Assembly: GCF_001997345.1 (NCBI RefSeq)
Contig: NZ_CP019606.1
Location: 2,976,001-3,040,000, forward strand
Reading direction: 5' to 3'
From: Tessaracoccus aquimaris
Lineage (GTDB): Bacteria; Actinomycetota; Actinomycetes; Propionibacteriales; Propionibacteriaceae
DNA length: 64,000 nucleotides
In this document: piece by piece, positions 8,466-17,049 of the stretch
Position numbering within the stretch: position 1 is the first letter of the stretch
Layout of the letters: each line of letters begins with the position of its first letter
Notes under the pieces: generated by a model
Databases searched by the model: none
What the model was told of the DNA's origin: nothing
The model's input: the letters and a program-made list of their open reading frames with translations, nothing else
Made by a program: the position numbers and the translations under genes

Positions 8466-8497
8466 TTATCCCCCGGTGTGGACAAAGCTGTGGATAA
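8466..8497. promoter_or_regulatory. Cluster of three DnaA-box-like sequences
   Basis: TTATCCCCC (8466-8474), TGTGGACAA (8477-8485) and TGTGGATAA (8489-8497) lie within 32 bp. The third is a perfect consensus DnaA box in reverse orientation; the others differ by one to two bases. They sit in the 266-nt gap between the small secreted protein gene and the VOC gene, which otherwise shows nothing clear. Confidence 0.5.
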
Positions 8498-8589
8498 CCG
8501 GCGGCTCAGCGGTGGATATCGTCGACGCACCGCACCGCTTGCAGGCAGTTCTACGCTTGTCGTGAGAGATCGTTCGAGGAGGCACTCTC

Positions 8590-8997
8590 ATGTCCGTGAC
8601 TATGAATCCCTACCTGAACTTCGCCGGCAACACGCGCGAGGCGATGGAGTTCTACCAATCCATCTTCGGGGGCGACCTGGCGGTCTCGTCGTTCGCCGAC
8701 TTCGGGATGGCCGACATGCCAACCGATGGCACCATGCACGCCGCGCTCACCACGCCCGACTTCGTCATCATGGCCTCCGATGCAATGCCCGGGGCCGAGG
8801 CGACTTGGGGAGGCACCCGCAACTACATCTCTCTGGGCGGCACGGACGCCGCGCAACTGCGTGGCTGGTTCGAGCGGTTGGCCGACGGAGGCAACGTCGG
8901 GATGCCGCTCGAACCACAGGTGTGGGGCGCCACGTTCGGCATCTGCATGGACAAGTTCGGCATCGAATGGATGGTCAGCATCAACCCGTCCGAGTAG
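8590..8997 (+). CDS. VOC family (PhnB/glyoxalase-like) protein
   Basis: 135 residues of the vicinal oxygen chelate superfamily, PhnB-like branch. The N-terminal pattern YLNFAGNTREAMEFYQSIFGG and the C-terminal GICMDKFGIEWMV are typical. Such proteins carry two beta-alpha-beta-beta-beta modules and often bind a metal or small ligand; the substrate cannot be told from sequence. ATG preceded by GGAGG at 7 nt. Monocistronic; the next gene follows after 50 nt. Confidence 0.9.
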   Translation: MSVTMNPYLNFAGNTREAMEFYQSIFGGDLAVSSFADFGMADMPTDGTMHAALTTPDFVIMASDAMPGAEATWGGTRNYISLGGTDAAQLRGWFERLADGGNVGMPLEPQVWGATFGICMDKFGIEWMVSINPSE

Positions 8998-9047
8998 GTC
9001 GCCCGATGACGGGATGCTGACGACCCGCTCCGGTGAGAACCTGAGCC

Positions 9048-9437
9048 ATGCTGTCCATCATCCTGGCCTTCCTGATGTCGCTCTTCGGGATCGGGCCCGC
9101 ACCGGTCGACCCGGATCCCAATCCGATCCCCTGGCAGGCGCAGGTCGCCGTCGGCGAGTCGCAACTCTTCGAGGTCGGGACCTCGAACCAGAGCGCCAGG
9201 CGACAGATGACGATCGTCACCGGCCCGGACGAGGCCGTCGCGACAGTCGAACTGACCCACGGCGAGGCCGACCCAGGCTGCGCGCCGGGTGGCTGCGAGG
9301 AGCCTGCCTACATCACGGTGACCGGCGTCGCGCCGGGCGAGACGTCCGTTGAGGTGCACCTCTGCTTCGTCGAGAGCCCGGGCGAGTGTCAGCCACTGGA
9401 CGAACCCGTGACCATCGGGATCATCGTCAACGAGTAG
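9048..9437 (+). CDS. Hypothetical secreted or membrane-anchored protein
   Basis: 129 residues with a hydrophobic N-terminus (MLSIILAFLMSLFGIG) that would act as signal or anchor, then a Pro-rich spacer and a beta-rich domain. The domain has three Cys in CAPGGCE and LCF, a fourth in GEC, and a final strand ITVTGVAPGETSVEVHLCF. This is reminiscent of small Ig-like folds such as chagasin-type protease inhibitors, but the diagnostic motifs are not clear, so no function is assigned. Confidence 0.6.
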   Translation: MLSIILAFLMSLFGIGPAPVDPDPNPIPWQAQVAVGESQLFEVGTSNQSARRQMTIVTGPDEAVATVELTHGEADPGCAPGGCEEPAYITVTGVAPGETSVEVHLCFVESPGECQPLDEPVTIGIIVNE

Positions 9438-9512
9438 CACCGGGAACAGAAGCCCTTGCCCGGGGCGGTTCGGCGGCGAAAACTGTCAGTGGGGCCGCGT
9501 AGCGTGAGGGGT

Positions 9513-11459
9513 ATGGAAGGCAGTGCACTGATCGAGGGGCGGGCCGCGGCGCAGCGGTTGCTCGACGGCGATCGTGCGCGTCGGCGGGGCGAGGCGCAGA
9601 TCATCGAGGCGCTGTGCGACCTGGCCGAGTGCTACCGGCTGGACGAGGACGAACTCACCGAGGTGCTTGTCGAGCGGCGCGTGCAGGTCGGCGGCGAAGG
9701 GACCCCGAGCGTCTCCGAGCACCTGCGCCTCGAGATCGCCGGGCTGCTCGGCTGCACTCCCCCGGCCGCGACGGGGAGGCTGGCCGACGCGCTGAACCTG
9801 AAGCACCGTCACCCCAGGCTGTACGAGGCGGTCCAACGGCTCGAACTCGACGCAGGCCGGGCGCTCAAGGCGGCCGCCAGGTGCGCGCACCTGCACCCGA
9901 TGCACGCCGACTCCGTGACCAACCAGTGGTGCAGACGCCAGGCGGGTCTCGGATGGACGGCCGCGTTCAACCTGCTCGACAAGCTCATCATCGCGGTGGA
10001 CGCCAAGCTCGCCGCCGAGCGGGAACGGAAGGCGCGAGAGGATCGCGGCGTCTGGGTCTGGGGCCTCTTCGACGGTGTGATGAACCTCACCGGTCGCCTC
10101 GACGTGCTCGATGCGCGGTTGCTCGACGAGCGGCTCGACCAGGTCGCGGCCCTCCTCGAGCCGGTGTTCCCGACGCTCACGGCGAGCCAGCGTCGCGCGA
10201 AGGCCCTGGCGGTCCTCGTCGACCCGCATCAGGCGGCGGCCCTTCTGGATGCGGCGCCGCAGCCGGAACTGCTCGACTCGTTCTTCGACGCGGCGGCTGG
10301 TGCGCATCTGCCCTGCCGTTGTCGCCGCTGCGCGTCAGCCGGGGGCGGGGTCGTCACGCCTGGCGGGATCGTCACACCTGGCGGGGTCGCGGCTGATCGC
10401 CCGGCGGTGCCGGTGGCGTCCACCGGAGGCGACGCCGGTTGGTCTGGTGAAGTCATAGGGGTGGCCGCCGCGGAACTATCGTCGAGGCCGGTCGCGGCAA
10501 CCGCCGGGAGCGCCGGCCGCCCGATCGGTGCGCCTGAGGCCCTCCGAGGGGCGCACGTTGATCTCCCCGCGAGGACGGTCCCGGCGCACGGTGGCCTGGG
10601 CTTCCCGTGGAGCGGTGTATGTGGGCCTCCCCACCAGGCATCAGTGCGCGGTGAGGGTCCCGAGCGCACCACCGCCAGACCGGTTGCCTCCTTACCCGGG
10701 AGAACTCTGCCCGGGCCCGGTTCCGAACCGACCACATGCCAATCCGGCCGCTCAGGTACTCAATCCGGTGAGGTCGGCGACCCGGCTGCGGGTCCCGACG
10801 AGGGGCCGGCGGGTCTCGACGATGGGCCTAATGGTCTCAACGATGGGCGTGAAAGGAACCGGGCGGCTGCGCATCTGCCCGGTGAACTGGCGGATGAGCC
10901 GTCGGGTGGTTCGCACTCCTCTCGCGGTCGCGGGGCCAAGGCTGGGAGCGCTCCCGGTCGTCGCCGTCCGGTGCTGCAGGTGTCGGTGCACCTGCACGCC
11001 GACGCCTTCGGCGAACTGAGCCCGGTCGCCCGGGTCGAGCGGGCGGGACACATCACGACGGCGCTGCTGCGGGAACTGCTCGGCGAGGCGGCCTTCGACG
11101 TGCGCGTCCAACCGGTGATCGACCTGCCCCGGTTCGCGCCCGCCGATCGCTACGTCCCTACCGACCGGATGCGTCGTGCGGTGACGCTGGCCTTCCCCGT
11201 CGAGCCGTTCCCGTTCTCGAACCGACGCACCGGGTCGCTCGACCAGGATCACACCATCGCCTACCGTCCTGGCGTCGCCGGGCAGACCCGGATCGGGAAC
11301 CTGGCACCCCTGTCGCGCGGGGTGCATCGGGCCAAGACGGCCGGCTTCTGGGTGCTCGACCAGCCGTCGCCCGGCCAGATGGTGTGGACCAGCCCGCTCG
11401 GTTACGCCTACGACGTCACGCCCTACGGCTCCCGACGCCGGACGACGACGTCCGCATGA
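9513..11459 (+). CDS. DUF222 / 13E12-type HNH endonuclease-domain protein
   Basis: 648 residues. The N-terminal 290 residues match the DUF222 (13E12 repeat) pattern seen in multi-copy actinobacterial proteins. A low-complexity linker of about 200 residues (around 290-490; GGVVTPGG-type repeats, DEGPAGLDDGPNGLNDG) follows, then a conserved domain ending in an HNH-like module: DQDHTI near 577 and NLAPLSRGVHRAKT near 600. The first His and the HRAK motif are present, while the usual Cys ligands are absent. ATG 9513 has no spaced Shine-Dalgarno, but TAGCGT ends 7 nt upstream, suggesting a leaderless mRNA. An extensive repeat array begins directly after the stop. The role is unproven; a homing or mobile nuclease is often suggested. 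Confidence 0.88.
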   Translation: MEGSALIEGRAAAQRLLDGDRARRRGEAQIIEALCDLAECYRLDEDELTEVLVERRVQVGGEGTPSVSEHLRLEIAGLLGCTPPAATGRLADALNLKHRHPRLYEAVQRLELDAGRALKAAARCAHLHPMHADSVTNQWCRRQAGLGWTAAFNLLDKLIIAVDAKLAAERERKAREDRGVWVWGLFDGVMNLTGRLDVLDARLLDERLDQVAALLEPVFPTLTASQRRAKALAVLVDPHQAAALLDAAPQPELLDSFFDAAAGAHLPCRCRRCASAGGGVVTPGGIVTPGGVAADRPAVPVASTGGDAGWSGEVIGVAAAELSSRPVAATAGSAGRPIGAPEALRGAHVDLPARTVPAHGGLGFPWSGVCGPPHQASVRGEGPERTTARPVASLPGRTLPGPGSEPTTCQSGRSGTQSGEVGDPAAGPDEGPAGLDDGPNGLNDGRERNRAAAHLPGELADEPSGGSHSSRGRGAKAGSAPGRRRPVLQVSVHLHADAFGELSPVARVERAGHITTALLRELLGEAAFDVRVQPVIDLPRFAPADRYVPTDRMRRAVTLAFPVEPFPFSNRRTGSLDQDHTIAYRPGVAGQTRIGNLAPLSRGVHRAKTAGFWVLDQPSPGQMVWTSPLGYAYDVTPYGSRRRTTTSA

Positions 11460-11507
11460 AGCTCACCCGGTGCCAGCGGGTTTCGACACGGCCGCGACTC
11501 CCCCGCT

Positions 11508-12622
11508 GACTGAGCCATGCGGGGCGCGGAGCGGACCGCATCGGTCGAAGTCCCCGCGACGCCACCGTCGGAACCCTCACCAGGCGGAGCAACACAGGCG
11601 TCCGGCTGCCTCCGCTTTCGGAGGCTTCGACAAGCTCAGCCAACGACCGCAACCGGTGCCAGCGGCGGCCAACAGGTCCCCGCACCGAGCGCCAGAGGGT
11701 TTCGACGCGGGCTGCGGCGCTTCGCGCCTTTGCCCGGCTCAACCAGCGACGACCGATCGTCGAGCCTGTCGAGACGTCCGCAACCACCGCCTCTCCGACG
11801 AGAGCCTCGACTCGGCCACGCGACTCCCCGCCGACTGAGCCATGCGGGACGCGGAGCGGACCGCATCGGTCGAAGTCTCCGCGACGCCACGTCGGAACCC
11901 TCACCAGGCGGAGCAACGCAGGCGTCCGGCTGCCTCCGCTTTCGGAGGCTTCGACAAGCTCAGCCAACGACCGCAACCGGTGCCAGCGGCGGCCAACAGG
12001 TCCCCGCACCGAGCGCCAGAGGGTTTCGACGCGGGCTGCGGCGCTTCGCGCCTATGCCCGGCTCAACCAGCGACGACGCCGTTCGTCGAGCCTGTCGAGA
12101 CGTCCGCAACCCACTCTCGCCCTCGGGCGCCACCGCTCTCCCTGGGCTGGCCAAAGATACGGCACGCAGCAAGACCCCGGCCCGCCGACTGAGCCATGCG
12201 GGACGCGGAGCGGACCGCATCGGTCGAAGTCCCCGACGCCGTCATCGGAAGCCGAGACCAGGCCCAGCAACACGGCCTCGGGCTGCCTCCACTTTCGGAG
12301 GCTTCGACAAGCTCAGCCAACGACTCCCAGCACCGGGCGAGAGGGTTTCGACGCGGGCTGCGGCGCTTCGCGCCTTTGCCCGGCTCAACCAGCGACGACG
12401 ACCCCGATCGTCGAGCCTGTCGAGACGTCCGCAACCCACGGCTCTCCGGCGCGAGAGGGTTTCGACGCGGGCTGCGGCGCTTCGCGCCTTTGCCCGGCTC
12501 AACCAGCGACGACGACCCCGTTCGTCGAGCCTGTCGAGACGTCCGCAACCCACGGCTCTCCGGCGCGAGAGGTTTCGACGCGGGCTGCGGCGCTTCGCGC
12601 CTTTGCCCGGCTCAACCAGCTC
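11508..12622. repeat. Composite direct-repeat array after HNH gene
   Basis: About 1.1 kb with no credible gene. Three block types recur. Block C (CTGAGCCATGCGG...GGTCGAAGTC) is near 11508, 11834 and 12187. Block A (CTTTCGGAGGCTTCGACAAG) is near 11610, 11938 and 12292. Block B (TTTCGACGCGGGCTGCGGCG onward to GAGCCTGTCGAGACGTCCGC) is near 11698, 12023, 12345, 12459 and, truncated, 12572. The order is C-A-B, C-A-B, C-A-B, B, B-partial, with periods near 326 and 353 bp. Blocks contain short inverted parts such as TCGACAAGCTCAGCC and GAGCCTGTCGAGAC. Open frames through it are by-products of GC-rich repetition. Confidence 0.85.
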
Positions 12623-12625
12623 GGC

Positions 12626-13366
12626 TCAGCCCTTCAGGCGGGTGAGGATCGCCTCGATCGCCGGGAGCGTGATCCGCTCGTCCAGGTACTCGCGGCGGAC
12701 CGCGTCGTCGTCGCTCGTCGAGAACTCCGTCGTCTCACCGTCGTGGACGTAGCGCGACGGGTCCTTCAAGCTCTTCCCGTGGTGCGGCATCGTCAACAGG
12801 ACCGTGAACGCGACCTGGCCGGTGGCGTTCGCGCACGAGTAGGCGTTCGGCAGCAGGTCGTCGCGCATGCACCTGCCGTTCTCGACCGGCACCGCCCTCG
12901 ACTCGTCGTACTCGAAGTTCAGGTCGAAGGCCGACGGCGAGCCCGCGTAGTCGAGCACCACCAGAATGTCCGACTTCGTCGAGTCCAACGCCAACATGCC
13001 AAGCGGCAACCCGAACTTCACCGTGCAGCGCGAGTCGGGCACCTCGACCTCAGTGCCCTGGCCGGCCAGCGGGTCGTCGACCGAGTGGAACCGGAACGTC
13101 TGCGACTCGGGCGTCTTGACGATCGACTCGGTCTGCGGAAGCAGCGACTGAACCACCTCGTCGGTCAGCAGACCACATGCGTCGGGCCAGTCGACAAGGG
13201 CGCCGGTGTCGGCGACCTTCCCAGTCAGGTCGATCGGCGCGCCTAAGTCGGCGGGCAGGCTTCCGATCTCGACCGGGTCCGTCTGCTTCGACCCGGAGCA
13301 GCCCATCAGTGCGACCCCAGCGAGAACGGCCGCCGCGGCGACCCCGATCCTTCGCGTGCGTCCCAT
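12626..13366 (-). CDS. Putative lipoprotein, unknown function
   Basis: 246 residues. The start at 13366 is supported by GGAGG 8 nt upstream and by the lipoprotein signal that follows: basic MGRTRR, a hydrophobic stretch, and lipobox ALMGC with Cys 23. The mature part resembles small actinobacterial surface lipoproteins of the DUF3558 type (WPDACGLLTDEVVQSLLP near the start, further Cys residues downstream), though this link is tentative. It abuts the repeat array at its 3' end and is transcribed alone. Confidence 0.75.
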   Translation of the reverse strand: MGRTRRIGVAAAAVLAGVALMGCSGSKQTDPVEIGSLPADLGAPIDLTGKVADTGALVDWPDACGLLTDEVVQSLLPQTESIVKTPESQTFRFHSVDDPLAGQGTEVEVPDSRCTVKFGLPLGMLALDSTKSDILVVLDYAGSPSAFDLNFEYDESRAVPVENGRCMRDDLLPNAYSCANATGQVAFTVLLTMPHHGKSLKDPSRYVHDGETTEFSTSDDDAVRREYLDERITLPAIEAILTRLKG

Positions 13367-13456
13367 CCGGTCAACCTCCGAGCGACTCGTCCCGACAAGC
13401 ACACTACGGACGGACCGGCTCACCCGAGCGGGCAGGACAGGGACGGTAACGGCCGG

Positions 13457-14473
13457 TCAGGCGACGAAACGCACCCAGTTCGGGCCGCTACCGGTGTGGA
13501 TCCGGTCAAGTGCGACCAGCCGGCCGTCGCGCTCCAACCGGTACAGCGCGGCGTGATCGGAGGCCTCCCCCGCGACGACGACGTGGCGACCGTCCGGTGC
13601 CACGGCCAACCCGCGCGGTTGCTTCTCGACGTGGGTCAGCACGACGGTGTCGGTCAGGCGACCGTCGCCGTCAAGCCGCACGGCCGCGACGGTGGACTCG
13701 GTGCGCTCGGTGCACAGCAGCCACCCGTCGGCGAGCGCCACGTCGGCGCCCCAGATCAGGTGGTCCGCTCGCGGATCACGGCCGTAAGCGCTGATGCCGA
13801 GCCCGGAAGCGGCGTCGAAGGCCTGGACGTCCTCAGCCTTGTCGAGCCTGCCGCCCTCGCTGCGGTCGAAGCGGACAGCCTGCCCCGTGAACTCGGTGAT
13901 CAGGTAGGCGTTACGGTCGTCGGCAGAGACCACGAGGTGCCGCGGGCCGTCGCCGGGCGTCACCCGGACGAAGGGGGCGGACAGTTCGACGAGTTCGCCG
14001 TCCGTTGCGATCGAGTATTGGGCGATCAGGTCGTCGCCGAGCGAGACGAAGTAGGCGTTGCGGCCCTTCGGGTCGGGGACGGCGGCGTGCATGTTGCGGT
14101 GCGACATCCGCCCCATCTCGGGGCCGACGACGCCGTCGACCACCTGATAGCTGGTTCCCCAGCCGCCGTGGTACGACGCCGCGAGCAGCGCGTTCGGCGT
14201 GATCGCGAGGTAGGCAAGCGGGTCGTCGACGGGGCGACGTGCGATCTCGGTGAGGCCACCGGTCGACCTGTCCAGGCGCAGCGTCAGGATGGCCGGCTCC
14301 GGATCCTTGACGGCGCAGTACACCAGGTCACGCGCGGGGTCGACGGCGAAGGTGCTGCATCCGAGGCCGACCTCGGTCACCGCCTCCTCGACCAACCGGT
14401 CACCGTCGAGACGCAGGGCCGAGATGGTCCCGCCCTTGTCATTTCCAACCAGGATCAGGGCCTCATCAGACAT
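13457..14473 (-). CDS. Lactonase family beta-propeller protein
   Basis: 338 residues of the 6-phosphogluconolactonase-like (Pgl/YbhE) seven-bladed propeller family. Recurrent blade motifs include DPARDLVYCAVKDPEPAILTL, GPRHLVVSADDRNAYLITE and PRGLAVAPDGRHVVVAGE, with a closing GSGPNWVRF. Members hydrolyse 6-phosphogluconolactone in the oxidative pentose phosphate pathway or act on related sugar lactones; which one is not decided by sequence. No signal peptide, so cytosolic. TAGGAT ends 6 nt before the ATG with no Shine-Dalgarno, suggesting a leaderless mRNA. Confidence 0.85.
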   Translation of the reverse strand: MSDEALILVGNDKGGTISALRLDGDRLVEEAVTEVGLGCSTFAVDPARDLVYCAVKDPEPAILTLRLDRSTGGLTEIARRPVDDPLAYLAITPNALLAASYHGGWGTSYQVVDGVVGPEMGRMSHRNMHAAVPDPKGRNAYFVSLGDDLIAQYSIATDGELVELSAPFVRVTPGDGPRHLVVSADDRNAYLITEFTGQAVRFDRSEGGRLDKAEDVQAFDAASGLGISAYGRDPRADHLIWGADVALADGWLLCTERTESTVAAVRLDGDGRLTDTVVLTHVEKQPRGLAVAPDGRHVVVAGEASDHAALYRLERDGRLVALDRIHTGSGPNWVRFVA

Positions 14474-14492
14474 GCCCTCATCCTACGGCTCA

Positions 14493-15062
14493 CTACCCCG
14501 CCTTGGCCCCGTAGTCGCGCACCAGTGCGGGCGGGCCGCCCGGATAGGCGGTCGCCGTGACCTTGCCCATCCAACGGTTCCCGGCCCGATCAAGCGTCCA
14601 CAACGTGATGCACTGCGCGTCGAGCTGGGTGGGCGTCGGATGCTGGTAGACGTACATGGTCTCGCCGGTGGCAAGATCCATCGCCCGGGTCCGCAACGTG
14701 CCCATCTCCCGCAGCGTGGTGCCTTGCTTCAGCGCCGACATCGCGATGACGACGCGGCTCACGTCTGGGTTCATGGTCGAGAAGTCCAGCATGATCTGCG
14801 CCCGGTCCGGGCCGATCGACTGGCCGGGCGCGAGGTAGGCAAGGAACGCGCTGCGGTCGGGGGTGGTGCGCCGGTTGCGGTACAGGAAGTCCTGCTCCGA
14901 CGGCACCCGGTAGCCGGTCCCGTGCCTGGTCAGCAGTAGCGCGCACATGTCGACGTCGACGTTGGTCGCCGACCACGTCGCCCCGATCAGCACCCGCTGG
15001 ACGGGCTCGTCGCCCGTGTTGATGAGGCCGACGGCGGCCCCCTGCAGCAGCCTTCTCGGCAT
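14493..15062 (-). CDS. TerD-like protein, last gene of GTPase/vWA operon
   Basis: 189 residues with a TerD-type fold: GLINTGDEPVQRVLIGATW, then NVDVDMCALLL, corresponding to the Asp-containing first strands of TerD calcium-binding domains, then VPSEQDFLYRN and MLDFSTMNPDVSRVVIAMS. TerD proteins bind calcium and recur in tellurite/stress and predicted phage-defence complexes with vWA and GTPase proteins. The ATG shares one base with the stop of the GTPase gene (TGATG). It is the last gene of a ten-gene operon. Cytosolic; no signal peptide. Confidence 0.8.
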   Translation of the reverse strand: MPRRLLQGAAVGLINTGDEPVQRVLIGATWSATNVDVDMCALLLTRHGTGYRVPSEQDFLYRNRRTTPDRSAFLAYLAPGQSIGPDRAQIMLDFSTMNPDVSRVVIAMSALKQGTTLREMGTLRTRAMDLATGETMYVYQHPTPTQLDAQCITLWTLDRAGNRWMGKVTATAYPGGPPALVRDYGAKAG

Positions 15063-16033
15063 CAGCGCACCCCGATCTTCTTGGTCAACGCGGCCTGCAG
15101 CACGTCCAGCACCCGGAACGGCACGATCCCGCCGCGGCCGATCGTGGCGGCGTTCGGCTCGGCCCCCAGCGCGGAGGTCGCGAAGAGGCGGTACGGAATC
15201 TGCGCGTCGGAGGCGGCGGTCAGCAGCATCGACGCGCCCAACTGGCCGAGCAGTCCGTTGAGCTCGTGCTGCAGCAGGTCGGCGTCGTTGCGGTTGTCGA
15301 AGGCGCTGACCATCGACGGGTCGCGCTGCAGGGTCGAGCCGGGCCGGTTGAAGATCGACTGCCACGGCGACGCGGACAGGTCCCGCATCCGCTGCAGCAC
15401 GTCGAACTTGCTGAGCACGATGCCGAGCACCTGGTCGGGGCCGCCCTGCTGACGGTGCGCGGCGCGGGCCGCGAGCACCGAGCGCATCACCTCGAGGTCG
15501 TGGCCGGAGCCGCGGGGCACCGTGACGACGCCCTCAAGCACTGCCGCGACGCCGGGCACCTTCAGCGGGTCGACCATCGCGACGATCAGGTCGCTGAAGC
15601 CGAGGTAGCGGAACCGGGCGTCCGACGGCGCGAGCGACTCGAAGTCCTCGCCCGCCGCGTCGATGATGGAGAGGCAGACCGCCTGTTCGCCGTACTCGAA
15701 GCTCCACAGCAGCGGCTCGAGTTGCTCGTCGCGGGCGGGAGGTGTCGGGCGAAGCAGGTTGCGCTGCTCGAAGAGCGGCACCCGGTACTTCTGGTGGAAG
15801 CGCTCCTTGGTGGACCCGAGCGGGGTCAGGAAGCTCTGGTGCTGCTGGCCCAGGAAGTACTCGAACTGGTCCATCATGACGCCGATCAGCACCGACTTAC
15901 CCGCGGTGCGGGCGCCGGTGATGGCGATCGCGAGTTGCGTCGACGTCAACCATTCGACTGGCACGTCGAAGTGGCAGTTGGGGCACTCGCCGGACCTGGC
16001 GACCTGCTGGTAGCAGCGCGGACACACCGTCAT
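15062..16033 (-). CDS. Double-GTPase 2-like (DO-GTPase2) P-loop GTPase with zinc ribbon
   Basis: 323 residues. An N-terminal C4 zinc ribbon (CPRC at 4-7, CPNC at 17-20) precedes a TRAFAC-type GTPase: P-loop GARTAGKS (40-47), switch II-like IIDAAGEDF (about 122-130; DxxG), and SKFD (near 209) in place of NKxD. The arrangement matches the DO-GTPase2 group described from comparative genomics as the switch of vWA/GAP1-linked conflict systems. ATG overlaps the preceding stop (ATGA). Likely a cytosolic nucleotide-dependent regulator that works with the adjacent GAP1-like and vWA proteins. Confidence 0.85.
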   Translation of the reverse strand: MTVCPRCYQQVARSGECPNCHFDVPVEWLTSTQLAIAITGARTAGKSVLIGVMMDQFEYFLGQQHQSFLTPLGSTKERFHQKYRVPLFEQRNLLRPTPPARDEQLEPLLWSFEYGEQAVCLSIIDAAGEDFESLAPSDARFRYLGFSDLIVAMVDPLKVPGVAAVLEGVVTVPRGSGHDLEVMRSVLAARAAHRQQGGPDQVLGIVLSKFDVLQRMRDLSASPWQSIFNRPGSTLQRDPSMVSAFDNRNDADLLQHELNGLLGQLGASMLLTAASDAQIPYRLFATSALGAEPNAATIGRGGIVPFRVLDVLQAALTKKIGVR

Positions 16034-17049
16034 GAGGCGACCTTCGGGAACAGGGCATCCGCCAGGCTCGCGGCATCCTCGACGGCGCCCGCCAGGTCGG
16101 CGGTCGCGACGAGGCGCACGTTCTCCAGCGCGGCAAGCCCATCGAGCGCGGCCAGTTCCTCGTCCCAGAACTGTGCCGGGCGATCCTCGGGTCGCAGCCC
16201 GTGGCGGGAGCGTCCGACGGCGACAACCAGCATCGGCGTCCCCGAGGAGGCGGCGAAGGCCTCCAACTCGCGGTAGTCGACGGGGACCCCGTCGAGCAGC
16301 AGCGCGACGCTGCGGCCACCCTTCGCGGCCGTCTCGACGGCGCGCGTCACCCGCGGCCAGGGAGCCGGGTCGTGGCCGAGCGCGTCGTTCCAGTCGATGG
16401 CGTCCGCGTCCAGCGCGGCGACCGAATCACGCACCGGCTCCGTTGCGACCAGCACCGAGCCTGGCAGGTTCCCGTACCCGGTCGCGGCGATCCCGATCAG
16501 CGTCTCGACGAAGGTGCCGATCGCGGCGCGGCGCTCCTCGACGAGCACCGAGGCGGACGCGTCGAGCACCAGCGCCCAGTCGACGTCGCGGGTGGTCGAG
16601 TCCTGGTGATTGACGTGGTACGCGTACTCACCGGGGCGCAGCCAGGCGCGCGACCAGGCGCCCTCGTCCGCGCGCCGGGCGTCTGCGAACAGGTCGGTCA
16701 GCGTGCCGTCGGCACTCAGCCGCACCAGGTGCACGCTGTGATGCCCCCCGACCTCGACGGCGGGCCGGACGATCTCGCCGCCCGCGCCTCCGGGGCTGCG
16801 GAACGACATGCCGAGCCGGGTGCCGGAGGCGAACGGCTGCCCCGTGGCGGAGCGGGCGCCGATCAGGAGTTCCTGGCCGGGCACCACGACGACCTCGTTG
16901 GCCGAGACGCGGAACTGCGGCTCGACGACCTCGCCGTCGGGTCGGGTCAGCAGCACCTGGGCGGGGGCGGTGGTGCTCAGCTTGATCGACACCGCCCCGG
17001 CGGGCGCCTGCGCGGTGCCGCCGGCAGCGAGCTGGACGATTCCGGCCAT
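16030..17049 (-). CDS. vWA-domain protein of GTPase operon
   Basis: 339 residues. The N-terminal 150 form a beta-rich domain (VQLAAGGTAQAPAGAV, PGQELLIGA). The C-terminal vWA fold starts near residue 155 with VDWALVLDASASV, an intact DxSxS metal-ion site, and ends in FPKVAS. No membrane segment. It lies between the GAP1-like and GTPase genes with 1-nt and 4-nt overlaps, implying a stable complex of the three products. Distinct from the large membrane vWA protein earlier in the operon. Confidence 0.82.
   Translation of the reverse strand: MAGIVQLAAGGTAQAPAGAVSIKLSTTAPAQVLLTRPDGEVVEPQFRVSANEVVVVPGQELLIGARSATGQPFASGTRLGMSFRSPGGAGGEIVRPAVEVGGHHSVHLVRLSADGTLTDLFADARRADEGAWSRAWLRPGEYAYHVNHQDSTTRDVDWALVLDASASVLVEERRAAIGTFVETLIGIAATGYGNLPGSVLVATEPVRDSVAALDADAIDWNDALGHDPAPWPRVTRAVETAAKGGRSVALLLDGVPVDYRELEAFAASSGTPMLVVAVGRSRHGLRPEDRPAQFWDEELAALDGLAALENVRLVATADLAGAVEDAASLADALFPKVAS

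Noticed and set aside
8466-8497. Replication origin
   Set aside because: Only three boxes, no AT-rich unwinding region and no replication genes nearby; kept only as a binding-site cluster.
11517-12752. 411-codon frame through the repeat array
   Set aside because: It runs through tandem repeats and repeats its own sequence; no start signal or domain.
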